Source: Pseudomonas sp. PH1b (GTDB taxonomy: Bacteria > Pseudomonadota > Gammaproteobacteria > Pseudomonadales > Pseudomonadaceae). From it: DNA of 64,000 bases. How positions within the stretch are numbered: position 1 is the stretch's first letter; every line of letters begins with the position of its first letter. Under the pieces are notes generated by a model. That model had not been told where the DNA came from, did no database searches, and saw only the letters and a list, made by a program, of their open reading frames with translations. The position numbers and the translations under genes are program-made. This document shows, piece by piece, positions 37,351-46,559 of this stretch. The stretch is taken from NCBI RefSeq assembly GCF_000633395.1, contig NZ_AYMU01000012.1, positions 171,049 through 235,048 of the forward strand. The letters are read 5' to 3'.

Positions 37351-37915
37351 TATTCCTACACTGATTTGCCTTTCGTCCTATAAGAGCGCCCTGCTCTTTC
37401 AGCAAACCAGTTCCAGCACTACCCCCACTTCGATGACCGATCCGCCTGCCATCCTGGCCTGCGGATACAGTTCGTTCTGCCTCCGAAATGCTCATTCCAA
37501 GGTCGGGTTGCTTGCCGCAAATGCCTGTCGTAGGCTGTGCGCTTGTTTTTTCAACCAGTCAGACCATGATGTTCCTGCCAGCACAGTCACCGTGCCCTTC
37601 CCCCTCGTTGAGCCCTTCGGCAACCCTGGCCGTTGCCCAGCATGACTGTGCGATCAATCGCCGGCGCCGCAGCGTCCTGTTTGCCTTCACCTTCTCTCCT
37701 CCCCGGCCCGCTCACTGATAGCGATTGAGCCCGGCACCTCGCTGAACACCTCCCGGTAGCGAAGGCCTGCCGAACAAGCCCCAGCCAACGGCGTGGGTCT
37801 CGCGTCGGCAAGCTGGCGCCTGCATGGCAATCGCTCACCCATCGGTCTGCGTGGTTACGCAGTACCTGCAATCACCGCCTTTTCAGCGCCCGTACTTCAG
37901 GCGTGAGTCTTGACC
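37351..37915. other. 565 bases without a recognisable gene
   Basis: Between tRNA-Asn and the MFS gene. Short open frames exist on both strands, but none has a ribosome site, a recognisable motif or convincing codon use. No direct repeat of the tRNA end, integrase fragment or terminator was found. It may be the decayed trace of an insertion at the tRNA. Confidence 0.5.
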
Positions 37916-39073
37916 ATGAACAAAGCCCTGCTAGCCGCCCTGATCCTGGGCATTTCGATTGTCGGCCTGAGCATCGGTTCGACCGTGCCGATCCTCGCCC
38001 TGCGCCTGTATCAGGCCGGCGCTTCCAACAACCAGATCGGCCTGATGTCGGCCCTGCCCGCCGCCGGCATGATGCTTTCGGCCTTCCTGGTCAACGGTAT
38101 CTGCCAACGCCTGACCCGTCGGCAGATCTACCTGCTGTGCTTCGGCCTCTGTGCCCTCAGTGTCGCCGCCCTGGAATGGCCGGGGGCTGGCCTCTACAGC
38201 CTGGGCCTGGCGCGAATCGCCATGGGCCTGGGGGCGGGGCTGATCATCATTCTCGGGGAAACCTGGGTCAATGAAATGGCCGAGGACGCGACTCGCGGAC
38301 GGCTGGTGGCGGTCTACACCACCTGCTTCACCTTTTTTCAACTGCTGGGCCCTGGCCTGGTGTCTCTGCTGGGCACCGAGGGGCCGGCGGTCCTGGCCAT
38401 CGTCAGCATCGGCTACGCCGTGGCGATTGCCGTGGTCTGGCTGACTTTGCCCCGGCAAGATGCCCACTCGCCCCATGCCGAAAGCCGCACTTTCTCAGTG
38501 CTGGGCTTCTTTCGCATCGCCCCGGCGCTGTGCGTGGGCATCCTGTTCTTCGCCTTCTTCGACAGCGTGGTGCTGTCGCTATTTCCGGTGTACGCCGCCA
38601 CCCACGGCTACAGCATCAAGCTTGCAGCGCTGATGGTGACCATCATTCTCCTGGGGGACACGGCGTTCCAGTTTCCCCTGGGCTGGCTCTCGGACAAGCT
38701 CGGCCGACCCGGCATCTACCTGGGCTGTGGCATCATCGCCCTGCTGATCGGCCTGTGCCTGCCGCTGTTGATGGCAACCCCCCAGCTGCTATGGCCAAGC
38801 CTGGTGATTCTCGGCGCAGCGGCCGGCGGTATCTATACCCTGGCTATCGTACTGATCGGACAGTCCTTCAGCGGCGCCGACCTAGTGACCGCCAACGCCA
38901 GCGCCGGATTGCTGTGGGGCATCGGCAGCCTGCTCGGGCCTCTGCTCAGCGGTGCGGCCATGAGCGGTGGCAGCTATGGCCTGCCCCTGACGTTATCGGC
39001 CGCAGCTGCCGTAGTGGTGCTCTTTGCCCTGTCCCTGGTGCGCCAGGGGCAATTGAGCAGGACCGTCGAATAA
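37916..39073 (+). CDS. MFS transporter (YcaD-like)
   Basis: A 385-residue, 12-TM major-facilitator protein. The N-terminus MNKALLAALILGISIVGLS runs straight into TM1, and the central signature between TM2 and TM3 is divergent (NGICQRLTRRQIYLLCFG). The second half has GWLSDKLGRPGIYLGC, a good match to the conserved loop 8-9 signature. Substrate unknown. The start is the ATG preceded by two codons after a TTG that could extend it. No strong ribosome site. Confidence 0.85.
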   Translation: MNKALLAALILGISIVGLSIGSTVPILALRLYQAGASNNQIGLMSALPAAGMMLSAFLVNGICQRLTRRQIYLLCFGLCALSVAALEWPGAGLYSLGLARIAMGLGAGLIIILGETWVNEMAEDATRGRLVAVYTTCFTFFQLLGPGLVSLLGTEGPAVLAIVSIGYAVAIAVVWLTLPRQDAHSPHAESRTFSVLGFFRIAPALCVGILFFAFFDSVVLSLFPVYAATHGYSIKLAALMVTIILLGDTAFQFPLGWLSDKLGRPGIYLGCGIIALLIGLCLPLLMATPQLLWPSLVILGAAAGGIYTLAIVLIGQSFSGADLVTANASAGLLWGIGSLLGPLLSGAAMSGGSYGLPLTLSAAAAVVVLFALSLVRQGQLSRTVE

Positions 39074-39181
39074 TATCGGTCGCGCCCAGGACCTTTTCTC
39101 GTGGACGCGGCCCGTGAGCATTCACAGGCCGCGCCTTTGTCATTACCATCGCGCCATCCGCCTCCAGATGGACCCTTCTCG

Positions 39182-39763
39182 ATGGATCGAATCCTGCGTC
39201 TTGTGCCCCTGTACGGGCTGCTCTCCCTGCTGCCGTTGCCAGCCCAGGCCGACGCGCCGGTGGATTGCGACACCCTCAGCGACAACGCTTCCCTGGAAGC
39301 CGGCGAATACCGCCCGCCCCTTGAGGCCAAGGTGATCGGCGAAGGGCGCCTGCACTTTCACAGCGGCCCCGATGCAGCCTGCAAGAACAACAAGCTCTAT
39401 GTGATCCCCGGCGACGGCCTCACGGTGTATGCCTCCAGTGACAAGGGCTGGGCCCAGGTCATGTACATCGCCAAGGACGGTGAGGACTACACCGGCTGGG
39501 TCGAGGAAAAACGTCTGCAACTCGGTGGTCATTACGGCGGCACGCAACTGCCGGCCGAGGTCACGGCCTTCATCCAGCGCCACGAAGAATGCCTGCACTT
39601 TGCCGGCGAAGAGCCCTACGACGCCGAGCGTCGGGCAGAGCTGGAGAAAGCGGTCAACGAGGTCTGTGTCGGCCATGATCGCCAACTTGGCAGCTTGCGC
39701 GAACAGTACAAGAACGATCCCGACGCCCTGCAAGCCCTGGCGCCCCTGGAGAACCTTGAATAA
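39182..39763 (+). CDS. Secreted/periplasmic protein, SH3-like, unknown function
   Basis: A 193-residue protein with a signal peptide (MDRILRLVPLYGLLSLLPLP, cleaved about AQA-DA at residue 22). The middle part (about residues 45-105) has the alternating strand pattern and the VYASSDKGWAQVMYIAK...YTGWVEEKRLQLG sequence typical of bacterial SH3-like modules. The C-terminal part is helical and charged. Three Cys remain in the mature protein. Function unknown; it ends at a terminator shared with the permease gene. Confidence 0.7.
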   Translation: MDRILRLVPLYGLLSLLPLPAQADAPVDCDTLSDNASLEAGEYRPPLEAKVIGEGRLHFHSGPDAACKNNKLYVIPGDGLTVYASSDKGWAQVMYIAKDGEDYTGWVEEKRLQLGGHYGGTQLPAEVTAFIQRHEECLHFAGEEPYDAERRAELEKAVNEVCVGHDRQLGSLREQYKNDPDALQALAPLENLE

Positions 39764-39776
39764 CCAGCCTCGAAAA

Positions 39777-39805
39777 AAAACCGGCGCCTTCAAGGCGCCG
39801 GTTTT
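39777..39805. terminator. Bidirectional terminator
   Basis: AACCGGCGCCTT and AAGGCGCCGGTT form a long stem between convergent genes, with A and T runs outside both arms. Confidence 0.92.
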
Positions 39806-39826
39806 GCGTGAGCCTGATGCGCAGGC

Positions 39827-41356
39827 TCAGTGGGTCGCTTCAGTACTGCCACGGGCGTGGCTCGACGGGGCGCCGTCCCCCGTCGGGTTCGCGACCTCTG
39901 CCAGCAAGGGCACTTCGTTGCCTTCGGCATCGTGCAGCTTGCCGCCACTGAAGTAGTCCCCTTCACGCAACAGGGCAATGTCCTGGAAGCGCAGGCTGCG
40001 CTCGGTACCAGCAACGAACACCGACTGCTGGTCGGAGTTGCCCGCGGTGAAGTGGTTGAACACCAGGTTCAGCAGGATCGCCATGATCGCCGAAGAACTG
40101 ATGCCCGAATGGAAGATCGTCGCGAACCAGCTGGGGAAGTGATCGTAGAAGCTCGGTGCGGCAATCGGGATCATGCCGAAGCCAATGGAGGTGGCAACGA
40201 TGATCAGGTTCATGTTGTTGCGGTAGTCGACCTTGGACAAGGTACGGATGCCGCTGGCAGCCACGGTGCCGAACAGTACGATGCCGGCACCACCGAGTAC
40301 CGAGGTCGGCACGGCGGCAATCACCCGCCCCATGAATGGCAGCAGGCCGAGGATCACCAGGAACAGCCCGCCGGTGGCCACCACGAAGCGGCTCTTGATC
40401 CCCGTGACCGCCACCAGCCCGACGTTCTGGGCAAAGGCACTCTGGGTGAAGGAGCCGAAGATCGGCGCAATCATGCTCGACAGCATGTCCGCGCGCAGGC
40501 CATCGCCCAGACGCTTGGAGTCAACCTTGGTGTGGATGATCTCGCCCACCGCAAGAATGTCCGCCGAGGTTTCCACCAGGGTCACCATGACCACGATGCA
40601 CATCGACAGGATGGCCGCGATATGGAAGGTCGGCATGCCGAAATGGAACGGCGTAGGCAGGCCGAACATCGGCCCCTGGGTGACACCGGAAAAATCCGCC
40701 ATGCCCAGGAACAGCGCGATCACGGTACCGATGATCATGGCCAGGAGAATCGACAAGCGGGAAATGGTGGCGCTGCCGATCTTGCTCAGCAGCAACACCA
40801 GCACCAGGGTGACGGCCGCCAGGCCGATGTTCGACATGCTGCCGAAGTCCGGCGAACGACTGTTGCCTCCCATGGCCCAGCGCGCCGCTACCGGCATCAG
40901 CGTCAGGCCGATGGTGGTGATGACGATGCCGGTGACCAGTGGTGGAAAGAACTTGGTGATCCGGGAGAACACCGGAGTGATCAGCAGGCCGATCAGCGAG
41001 GCGACAATCACGGCCCCGAGAACCGACTGGAAACCGCCTTCACCACCGCTGGTGACGATCGCCACCATGGTCGATACCCCCGCGAAGGATACCCCCTGTA
41101 CCAACGGCAACTTACAGCCGAAAAACGGCACGCCGAGGGTTTGCAGCAACGTTGCCAACCCCCCTGCAAACAGCGATGCGGCGATCAGCAGGCCAATCTC
41201 CGCCGGCGATAGACCGGCCGCCTGGCCGATGATCAGCGGTACTGCAACGATGCCACCGTACATGGTCAGAACGTGCTGCAGGCCGTAGGCCATATTCGCG
41301 CCAACCCCCAAATTTTCATCTTCGGGACGTTGCGGTGAAACCTGGGACGTATTCAT
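39827..41356 (-). CDS. NCS2-family purine (xanthine/urate type) permease
   Basis: A 509-residue protein with about 14 TM segments of the nucleobase-cation symporter-2 family. It has NMAYGLQHVLTMYGGIVAVP in TM1, the conserved QGVSFAGVSTM segment, and LVETSADILAVGEI with the substrate-contacting Glu, followed by the SFTQSAFAQNVGLVAVTG signature with the conserved QNxG motif. These match the xanthine/urate branch (XanP/UacT) better than the uracil branch. Two palindrome-like boxes upstream (41390-41434) suggest control by a GntR-type purine-catabolism regulator. Confidence 0.9.
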   Translation of the reverse strand: MNTSQVSPQRPEDENLGVGANMAYGLQHVLTMYGGIVAVPLIIGQAAGLSPAEIGLLIAASLFAGGLATLLQTLGVPFFGCKLPLVQGVSFAGVSTMVAIVTSGGEGGFQSVLGAVIVASLIGLLITPVFSRITKFFPPLVTGIVITTIGLTLMPVAARWAMGGNSRSPDFGSMSNIGLAAVTLVLVLLLSKIGSATISRLSILLAMIIGTVIALFLGMADFSGVTQGPMFGLPTPFHFGMPTFHIAAILSMCIVVMVTLVETSADILAVGEIIHTKVDSKRLGDGLRADMLSSMIAPIFGSFTQSAFAQNVGLVAVTGIKSRFVVATGGLFLVILGLLPFMGRVIAAVPTSVLGGAGIVLFGTVAASGIRTLSKVDYRNNMNLIIVATSIGFGMIPIAAPSFYDHFPSWFATIFHSGISSSAIMAILLNLVFNHFTAGNSDQQSVFVAGTERSLRFQDIALLREGDYFSGGKLHDAEGNEVPLLAEVANPTGDGAPSSHARGSTEATH

Positions 41357-41389
41357 GGTGTGCGGTTCCCTGTTTTTGTTATGCGCACA

Positions 41390-41434
41390 CTGTATGCAAG
41401 TTCAAAGACAACTGCCCATAGAATTGTATACAGT
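41390..41434. promoter_or_regulatory. Two TGTATACA-like operator boxes upstream of the permease
   Basis: CTGTATGCAAG at 41390-41400 and ATTGTATACAGT at 41423-41434, the second a near-perfect palindrome, 33 bases apart centre to centre (about three helical turns). The TTGTATACA core resembles sites of FCD-type GntR regulators. Assignment is inference. Confidence 0.45.
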
Positions 41435-41621
41435 TTATCGGTCAACCTTCAGGCCTGTTTCCTTTGCCGATTTGCCATGAAAAAGCCCTCTCGAAGCGCA
41501 GAGAATGTTGCCTTTTAGTGCATTAAGCACCATTCCAGAGCCTGCGAAAAACACTCGGCCACACATCCGTGCCTGGCCGTTTCGCCATCCCCTCTCGGAG
41601 CAAGACACCTTGAGCACAGCG

Positions 41622-41656
41622 AAAAAAAAGGGCCGTCCCAGGCATTGGTTCGACCC
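41622..41656 (-). terminator. Terminator of the secreted-protein gene
   Basis: On the minus strand GGGTCG and CGGCCC (one G-U pair) form a stem, followed by eight T residues, about 25 bases past the stop of the 41679-42500 gene. Confidence 0.7.
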
Positions 41657-41678
41657 TCTATGCAGATAATGTGCCCAA

Positions 41679-42500
41679 TCAGTTGGCTGGTACGCGGATC
41701 TTGTACACATTGGGAGCGACACGGATCCACTGGTCACTGACCAGCGGGTAGACCCGGGTCCGTGACGACAAACGCAACAATTGCGAGTTGATGTCGCCCA
41801 GGGTCTTCACATTGCCATCGCGCATATAGCTCTGCATGTTGCTGCGCAGGTTGAGGATGGTGTTCCAGGTGTCCTTGTTGTTGACGATGTACTGGGCATT
41901 GGTTTCGAAGTTCTCCCCCGGGTCGTCATTGCGGCCATTCGGACCGAGGAACAGGTTCCACGGCATCCAGGTGTAAAAGCCATGGAAGGTGTCCCAACCC
42001 AGGGGCCGTGGCGGAACGCCCGCATTGGCACGGACCACACCGCGGCCGATCTCTTCGAGCAACGTCTTGGCCTGGTCGTAGTCCGCGGCCACTGGCGGCG
42101 TGACGTTGACCCCGTTATCACGTCCGTAGCTGGTGAAACGTCCGCCAAAGCCATCCCAGAAGCCCTTCAGCTCCTTCAGATGCCCACGCTGCACCACGGA
42201 CATGTAGAAGTCCCGCAACTGGTTATAGGCGATGATGTGATGCCGGCTCACCGGCACCGTGTAGGCCGGCCCGACGCCCGAGGTCTTGAGATCGGCGCTG
42301 TAGTTGTCGGACGGCGGATAGGGTGAGCCGGCCCGGGCGTCCATGCTCAGGTTGTAGTCACCGGCAGGGTTGGGGACTGCAAAGCTGTTGCTCGAGCACA
42401 GGCCAAGCAGCCCCAGCAGGCCGGCAAACAGCCCCAGACGCAGGCGTTGTAGCGGGGAGGCAAGGCTCCGGGATCCGCTTGAACGGGTTATCTTCTGCAT
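41679..42500 (-). CDS. Secreted protein with an RHHII motif, unknown function
   Basis: A 273-residue protein. The ATG of MQKITRSSG is chosen because GGAGAG lies just upstream. The N-terminus is a signal peptide (LRLGLFAGLLGLLGLC, with a cleavage or lipobox-like site near LCSS/FAV around residues 38-45). The mature protein has no further TM. The striking segment is SRHHIIAYNQLRDFYM near residue 87; HH followed by a hydrophobic stretch and a later conserved-looking RxxGW...WN is reminiscent of HNH/GHH-like toxin nucleases, but this is not established. No immunity-like gene is next to it. Confidence 0.6.
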   Translation of the reverse strand: MQKITRSSGSRSLASPLQRLRLGLFAGLLGLLGLCSSNSFAVPNPAGDYNLSMDARAGSPYPPSDNYSADLKTSGVGPAYTVPVSRHHIIAYNQLRDFYMSVVQRGHLKELKGFWDGFGGRFTSYGRDNGVNVTPPVAADYDQAKTLLEEIGRGVVRANAGVPPRPLGWDTFHGFYTWMPWNLFLGPNGRNDDPGENFETNAQYIVNNKDTWNTILNLRSNMQSYMRDGNVKTLGDINSQLLRLSSRTRVYPLVSDQWIRVAPNVYKIRVPAN

Positions 42501-42617
42501 GATTCTCTCCATAGAAAAGTGCCATTGCGGCGCTCGATTCTAGGGAGCGAAGGTCTCCGGCTTTAATCGGGAACCGCTTCCGTACCCGACCATTGCCGGC
42601 ACAGAGAGCACAGCGGC

Positions 42618-43442
42618 TCAGGCTTCCAGCAACTGCTCCAGCACTCGCGGCAGATCCGGATGGGACGGCAGGCGCAGGCCGAACTCGCCCTGCAGCAGGC
42701 TCATCAGCTCCTCGGCACTGGTGATTTCCCGCCGCTCGCTGGGCAACCCCAGCCGATGCAGCGCATAGCTGCCATTGTGCAAGGTACGACGCACACCCGG
42801 GCCGATCAGCGCGACCTTCAACTGCCCCACGAAAGGCGAGTCGTGATGGGTCGAGACGTACCAGTTGCCCATTTCGTAATCCACATCTCCCTGCACCTGC
42901 AGGTCGAAGACATACATCGCCCGCCATTCACCCGCGACCTTGGCGCGCAAGGTGTAACTGCCCTCACGCGCCGTGATGCGGTAGGGCTCATGGGGCGTGG
43001 CCTGTTCGTCCTCGGTATCCAGGAGCAGCGGCGCAGTGGGCACCATGCCACCGAAGCCGACATCGACGACATAGCGCTGCCCATCCAAGTCCAGTACCGA
43101 CAGGCGATGACTGCGAGAGGTAAGCGCATCTTCCGGCCCGCCCATCACCACCCGTCCGGTGATGCCCCGTGCCTCATAACCCAGGTGCTGCAACAGCGCC
43201 AGGAAGCTCTGATTGAGCTCGTAGCAGTAGCCGCCGCGCCCTTCCTGGAGAATCTTGCGTTCCACCGACGCCAGATCGATGGGCACTGGCAGGCGCAACA
43301 GGCTCGAGAGGTTCTCGAAGGCAAACTGACAGACGTGGCGCAGTTGCAGCTCCCGCAAGGTGTCCAGAGTCGGCGGCGGCGCACTGTGGTAACCGAGTCG
43401 GTGCAGATAGAGATCGAAGTTCATCAGGTGCGGCTGGCTCAT
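42618..43442 (-). CDS. nat: Arylamine N-acetyltransferase
   Basis: A 274-residue NAT, which transfers acetyl from acetyl-CoA to arylamines and hydrazines. The Cys-His-Asp triad is visible: Cys in GRGGYCYELNQSF (near residue 71), His in TSRSHRLSVL (near 109), Asp in YVVDVGFGGM (near 124). Length and order of domains are normal. The start is MSQPHLMNFDLYLHRL; longer in-frame readings lack a ribosome site. Divergent from the GNAT gene at 43664. Confidence 0.95.
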   Translation of the reverse strand: MSQPHLMNFDLYLHRLGYHSAPPPTLDTLRELQLRHVCQFAFENLSSLLRLPVPIDLASVERKILQEGRGGYCYELNQSFLALLQHLGYEARGITGRVVMGGPEDALTSRSHRLSVLDLDGQRYVVDVGFGGMVPTAPLLLDTEDEQATPHEPYRITAREGSYTLRAKVAGEWRAMYVFDLQVQGDVDYEMGNWYVSTHHDSPFVGQLKVALIGPGVRRTLHNGSYALHRLGLPSERREITSAEELMSLLQGEFGLRLPSHPDLPRVLEQLLEA

Positions 43443-43663
43443 GCACAAATCCTTGAAATGAGGGTCGCGCAGGGCCCAGGCGTTATTCCTCGGGCCCTGA
43501 CAGGTCGGCAATATGTATAAGCCAAAAGCGCGGAGTTTCAACAATCAATGCGGCTGATATTTTTTATTGCATTGGCTCTGGATTGGATCTTGCCAAGCAT
43601 CGGCGGGGCTCCTGTAATAGCCGCTGCTTTCTTCCCCTCGCTTTACCTGGAGAGCCGTACGCC

Positions 43664-44248
43664 ATGCAGCCATTGGAAGGCCGGAGAATCATATTGCAAC
43701 CTTTGCAACCCGGCGACGCCAGCGCCCTGGTGGAAGCCGCAAGGGACGGCGAGCTGTGGAACCTGCCCTTCACCCAGGTGCCCTCCCCCGACACCATCGA
43801 TCACTACCTGGCGGCAGCGCTCAACAATCGCGACGCCGGTACTGCACTGCCCTTTGTCACTCGACTCAAGTCCACCGGCGAGGTGATTGGCTATACGTGT
43901 TTCGGCAAGATCGAGCGCCATAACCACACGCTGGAAATCGGCAACACCTGGATCGCCAGAAGCTGGCAGCGCAGCTTCGTCAACACCGAGGCCAAGTACC
44001 TGATGCTGAGCCATGCCTTCGAAGACATGGCTTGCATACGGGTACAATTCACCACCGACGAAATCAATCACCCCTCTCGAACGGCGATCCTGCGCCTGGG
44101 GGCGCAACAGGAAGGCATTGTGCGCCATGAGCGCATCATGCCCGACGGCCGCAAGCGCAATGCCGTGCGCTTCAGCATCATCGACGATGAGTGGCCCCGG
44201 GTACGCCAACACCTGCTGCAACTGCTCGGCCAACCCTGGCCGCGCTGA
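43664..44248 (+). CDS. GNAT acetyltransferase (RimJ/RimL type)
   Basis: A 194-residue GNAT protein. It begins MQPLEGRRIILQPLQPGDAS after a GGAGAG ribosome site, and has the family's IGNTWIARSWQRSFVNTEAKYLMLSHAFE segment (motif A/B region) and the C-terminal SRTAILRLGAQQEGIVRHE, which are typical of the ribosomal-protein-type N-acetyltransferases. The true substrate is unknown. Followed after 30 bases by a second, unrelated GNAT gene. Confidence 0.88.
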   Translation: MQPLEGRRIILQPLQPGDASALVEAARDGELWNLPFTQVPSPDTIDHYLAAALNNRDAGTALPFVTRLKSTGEVIGYTCFGKIERHNHTLEIGNTWIARSWQRSFVNTEAKYLMLSHAFEDMACIRVQFTTDEINHPSRTAILRLGAQQEGIVRHERIMPDGRKRNAVRFSIIDDEWPRVRQHLLQLLGQPWPR

Positions 44249-44278
44249 ATGCCAATAACTGCCTACAAGGATGCAGTC

Positions 44279-44800
44279 ATGCCCACCTCTCTTTCCCTGC
44301 GCCTCGCTGAAAGCCAAGACGCTCTGTGCATCAGCGGTCTCGCCACCCAGGTTTTCCTCGATACCTATGCCGTCGACGGCATGCGTGCAGACCTGGCCGA
44401 GGAAGCCTTGAGCGTGTATGCGCCCAAGCAGTTCCAGCAGCGGCTGGCGGATCCCCACAGGACCCTGCTGCTGGCGGAGCGTAATGGCCATTTGCTGGGC
44501 TTCGTGGAAGTCGCGCAGAACACCCGCGCGCCCCAGGCGCAGTTGGCTCAAGGCCTGGAACTGGTGCGCCTGTATGTGCAGCGTCATGCCCACAGGCAGG
44601 GCGTCGGCCAGGCCCTGCTGCACCAGGTCGAGAACCTGGCCCGGGCGCAGCAGGCCTGCTGCCTGTGGCTGACCGCCTGGGCGGAAAATCATCCGGCACT
44701 GGCCTTCTACCTGGCCCAGGGCTATGACGTCGTCGGTACCACGGCGTATGAATTCGGGGGCAACGCCTACGCCAACCAGATCTTCTGCAAAACCTGGTAA
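44279..44800 (+). CDS. GNAT-family N-acetyltransferase
   Basis: A 173-residue GNAT. The acetyl-CoA-binding motif A is LVRLYVQRHAHRQGVGQALL (about residues 95-114; Q/R-x-x-G-x-G/A) and motif B follows with WLTAWAENHPALAFYLAQGY. The start is the ATG with AAGGA eight bases upstream. An ATG 30 bases earlier abuts the preceding stop and is less likely. Substrate unknown. It may be co-transcribed with the preceding GNAT. Confidence 0.88.
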   Translation: MPTSLSLRLAESQDALCISGLATQVFLDTYAVDGMRADLAEEALSVYAPKQFQQRLADPHRTLLLAERNGHLLGFVEVAQNTRAPQAQLAQGLELVRLYVQRHAHRQGVGQALLHQVENLARAQQACCLWLTAWAENHPALAFYLAQGYDVVGTTAYEFGGNAYANQIFCKTW

Positions 44801-44804
44801 CGGC

Positions 44805-46445
44805 TCAACGGTCGGAGCGCTGCAAATGCTCTCCGGCCTTTTCCACCGCCAGGGCCGCCACCCGGTTGCGGCCCGAGGCCTTGGCCTGGTACAGCGCCGC
44901 ATCCGCGCGTTCGATGAACATTTCACTGCTGTCGCGTCCCGTGGGCACGAAAGCGTAGCAACCCAGGCTGATGGTCACGCGTCCTTCCGGGGAACCGGAA
45001 TGAGCGATGTTGCGCGCCATGACGCTCTGGCGAATCTGCTCGGCCATGGCCAGGGCACCGTGAATGTCGGTGTCGGGCAGCAGCACCGCAAACTCTTCGC
45101 CACCGTAGCGCACCGCCAGGTCGGCCTTGCGCTGGCAACAGGCTTTCAGGGCCTGGGCCACTTCAGCCAGGCAATGGTCCCCCGCCACATGGCCGTAGGT
45201 ATCGTTGTAGCGCTTGAAGTAGTCGATGTCGGCCATGATCAGGCTCAGCGGACTGCTTTTTCGTGCGCCACGGCCGAACTCGATCTCCAGGGAGCGCTCG
45301 AACAGGCGTCGATTGGCCAGGCCAGTCAGGCTGTCATGGGTGGCAATCACCTCCAGGGCCTCCTGGGCCTCGCGCAAATCGCTCTCGATCCGCTCGTTGT
45401 TGCGCACCTGATGCACAAACACCCAACCGAACAGCCCCACCCCCAGCAACACCAGGGCGACAATTGCCGAGGACTGATAGGCCGAGGCATACCAGCCCTG
45501 GAGAATCGAGCTCTGGGAGTTCGCCGCTGCCACCACCAGCGGATACGCCTGCAACTGGCGATAACCATACAGGCGCGTCACTCCGTCGACGATCGAGGTG
45601 ATCATCGCATTGCCCGCAGGGGCCTCCGGCAGGTATTTGCCGAAGATCTCGCCACGGGACAGGGAGGCGCCCACCTGGCGCTCCTCGAACGGTCGTCGGG
45701 CCAGCAAGGTACCGTCGGACAGGGCGAGGAACATCACGCCATGTTCATCGATATTGAAGCTTTTGAAGAACTGATCGAAATACGCCAGCTTGATACCGGC
45801 CATCAGCACGCCCTGGAAGTTTCCGTCCTGGTCATTGATCCGCCGAGAAATAGGGATGATCCATTCGCCATTGGCACGGCTGCGAATCGCCGGGCTGATG
45901 TGCGCCTGCAACGAAGCGTTCTGCTGGTGGAACCTGAAATAGTCGCGGTCTGCCACATCATCGCCATGGGGCGAGTCATCAAAGGAACTGACCACCCAGC
46001 GGCCCTGCCTGTCGTAGAGAAACACGCCGCTGAGTTGCGCCAGGGCCTGCACGCGCCGGGCAAAGATCTGCTGCAGACGAAGCCGCTGCTGGGGCCCATC
46101 GCCCAAGGCCTGGATCCATTCGGAGAGGCTCATCAATACCAGGTCGGCCTCCATGAAGGTGTCTTCGGCCTGCTGGGCAATGGCCCGGGTCAGGTTGGTG
46201 GAGTTGACTTGCGCCTGGGCCAAGTCATGGCGCCAGGACTGCTCCAGCTGGAGATACAGCAGCCCGCACAGGCACAGAAACACCGTGGCGATGAACGCCA
46301 CTGCCGCCTTGAGCAGGGGCAGGCGCTTCAGGGTGCCGCCAGGGGCATGATGAGGATCGTATATGGGGACAGGCAAAAGGGTCGTCCTGACGGGAGAGGC
46401 CTGAACAGTGGCACAGATCCCTTGTTGTTTTCGAGACTGGCTCAT
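44805..46445 (-). CDS. Membrane diguanylate cyclase with Cache-type sensor
   Basis: A protein of about 546 residues. After a short cytoplasmic arm comes TM1 (AAVAFIATVFLCLCGLLYLQ), a large periplasmic double-Cache-like domain of about 270 residues with the conserved DRDYF segment, TM2 (SAIVALVLLGVGLFGWVFVH), and a C-terminal GGDEF domain with intact RYGGEEFAVLL and the DIDYFKRYND metal/substrate segment. No EAL domain, so a c-di-GMP synthase is expected. The start is uncertain: in-frame ATGs lie at 46472 and 46556; I chose the one at 46445. Confidence 0.9.
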   Translation of the reverse strand: MSQSRKQQGICATVQASPVRTTLLPVPIYDPHHAPGGTLKRLPLLKAAVAFIATVFLCLCGLLYLQLEQSWRHDLAQAQVNSTNLTRAIAQQAEDTFMEADLVLMSLSEWIQALGDGPQQRLRLQQIFARRVQALAQLSGVFLYDRQGRWVVSSFDDSPHGDDVADRDYFRFHQQNASLQAHISPAIRSRANGEWIIPISRRINDQDGNFQGVLMAGIKLAYFDQFFKSFNIDEHGVMFLALSDGTLLARRPFEERQVGASLSRGEIFGKYLPEAPAGNAMITSIVDGVTRLYGYRQLQAYPLVVAAANSQSSILQGWYASAYQSSAIVALVLLGVGLFGWVFVHQVRNNERIESDLREAQEALEVIATHDSLTGLANRRLFERSLEIEFGRGARKSSPLSLIMADIDYFKRYNDTYGHVAGDHCLAEVAQALKACCQRKADLAVRYGGEEFAVLLPDTDIHGALAMAEQIRQSVMARNIAHSGSPEGRVTISLGCYAFVPTGRDSSEMFIERADAALYQAKASGRNRVAALAVEKAGEHLQRSDR

Positions 46446-46559
46446 CCGCCAGCGCCGTACAAAATATCGCATCCATGATGAGTCGAACACCGACTCCAGG
46501 CCCGGTCGCAACCACACACCGCTTGCCCGCAATGGATTATCGGCCGCGCAAGGCAATGC

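Noticed and set aside
41435..41737. A 100-codon minus-strand frame between the permease and the secreted protein
   Set aside because: It crosses the terminator and the 3' end of the secreted-protein gene, and has no ribosome site or motif.
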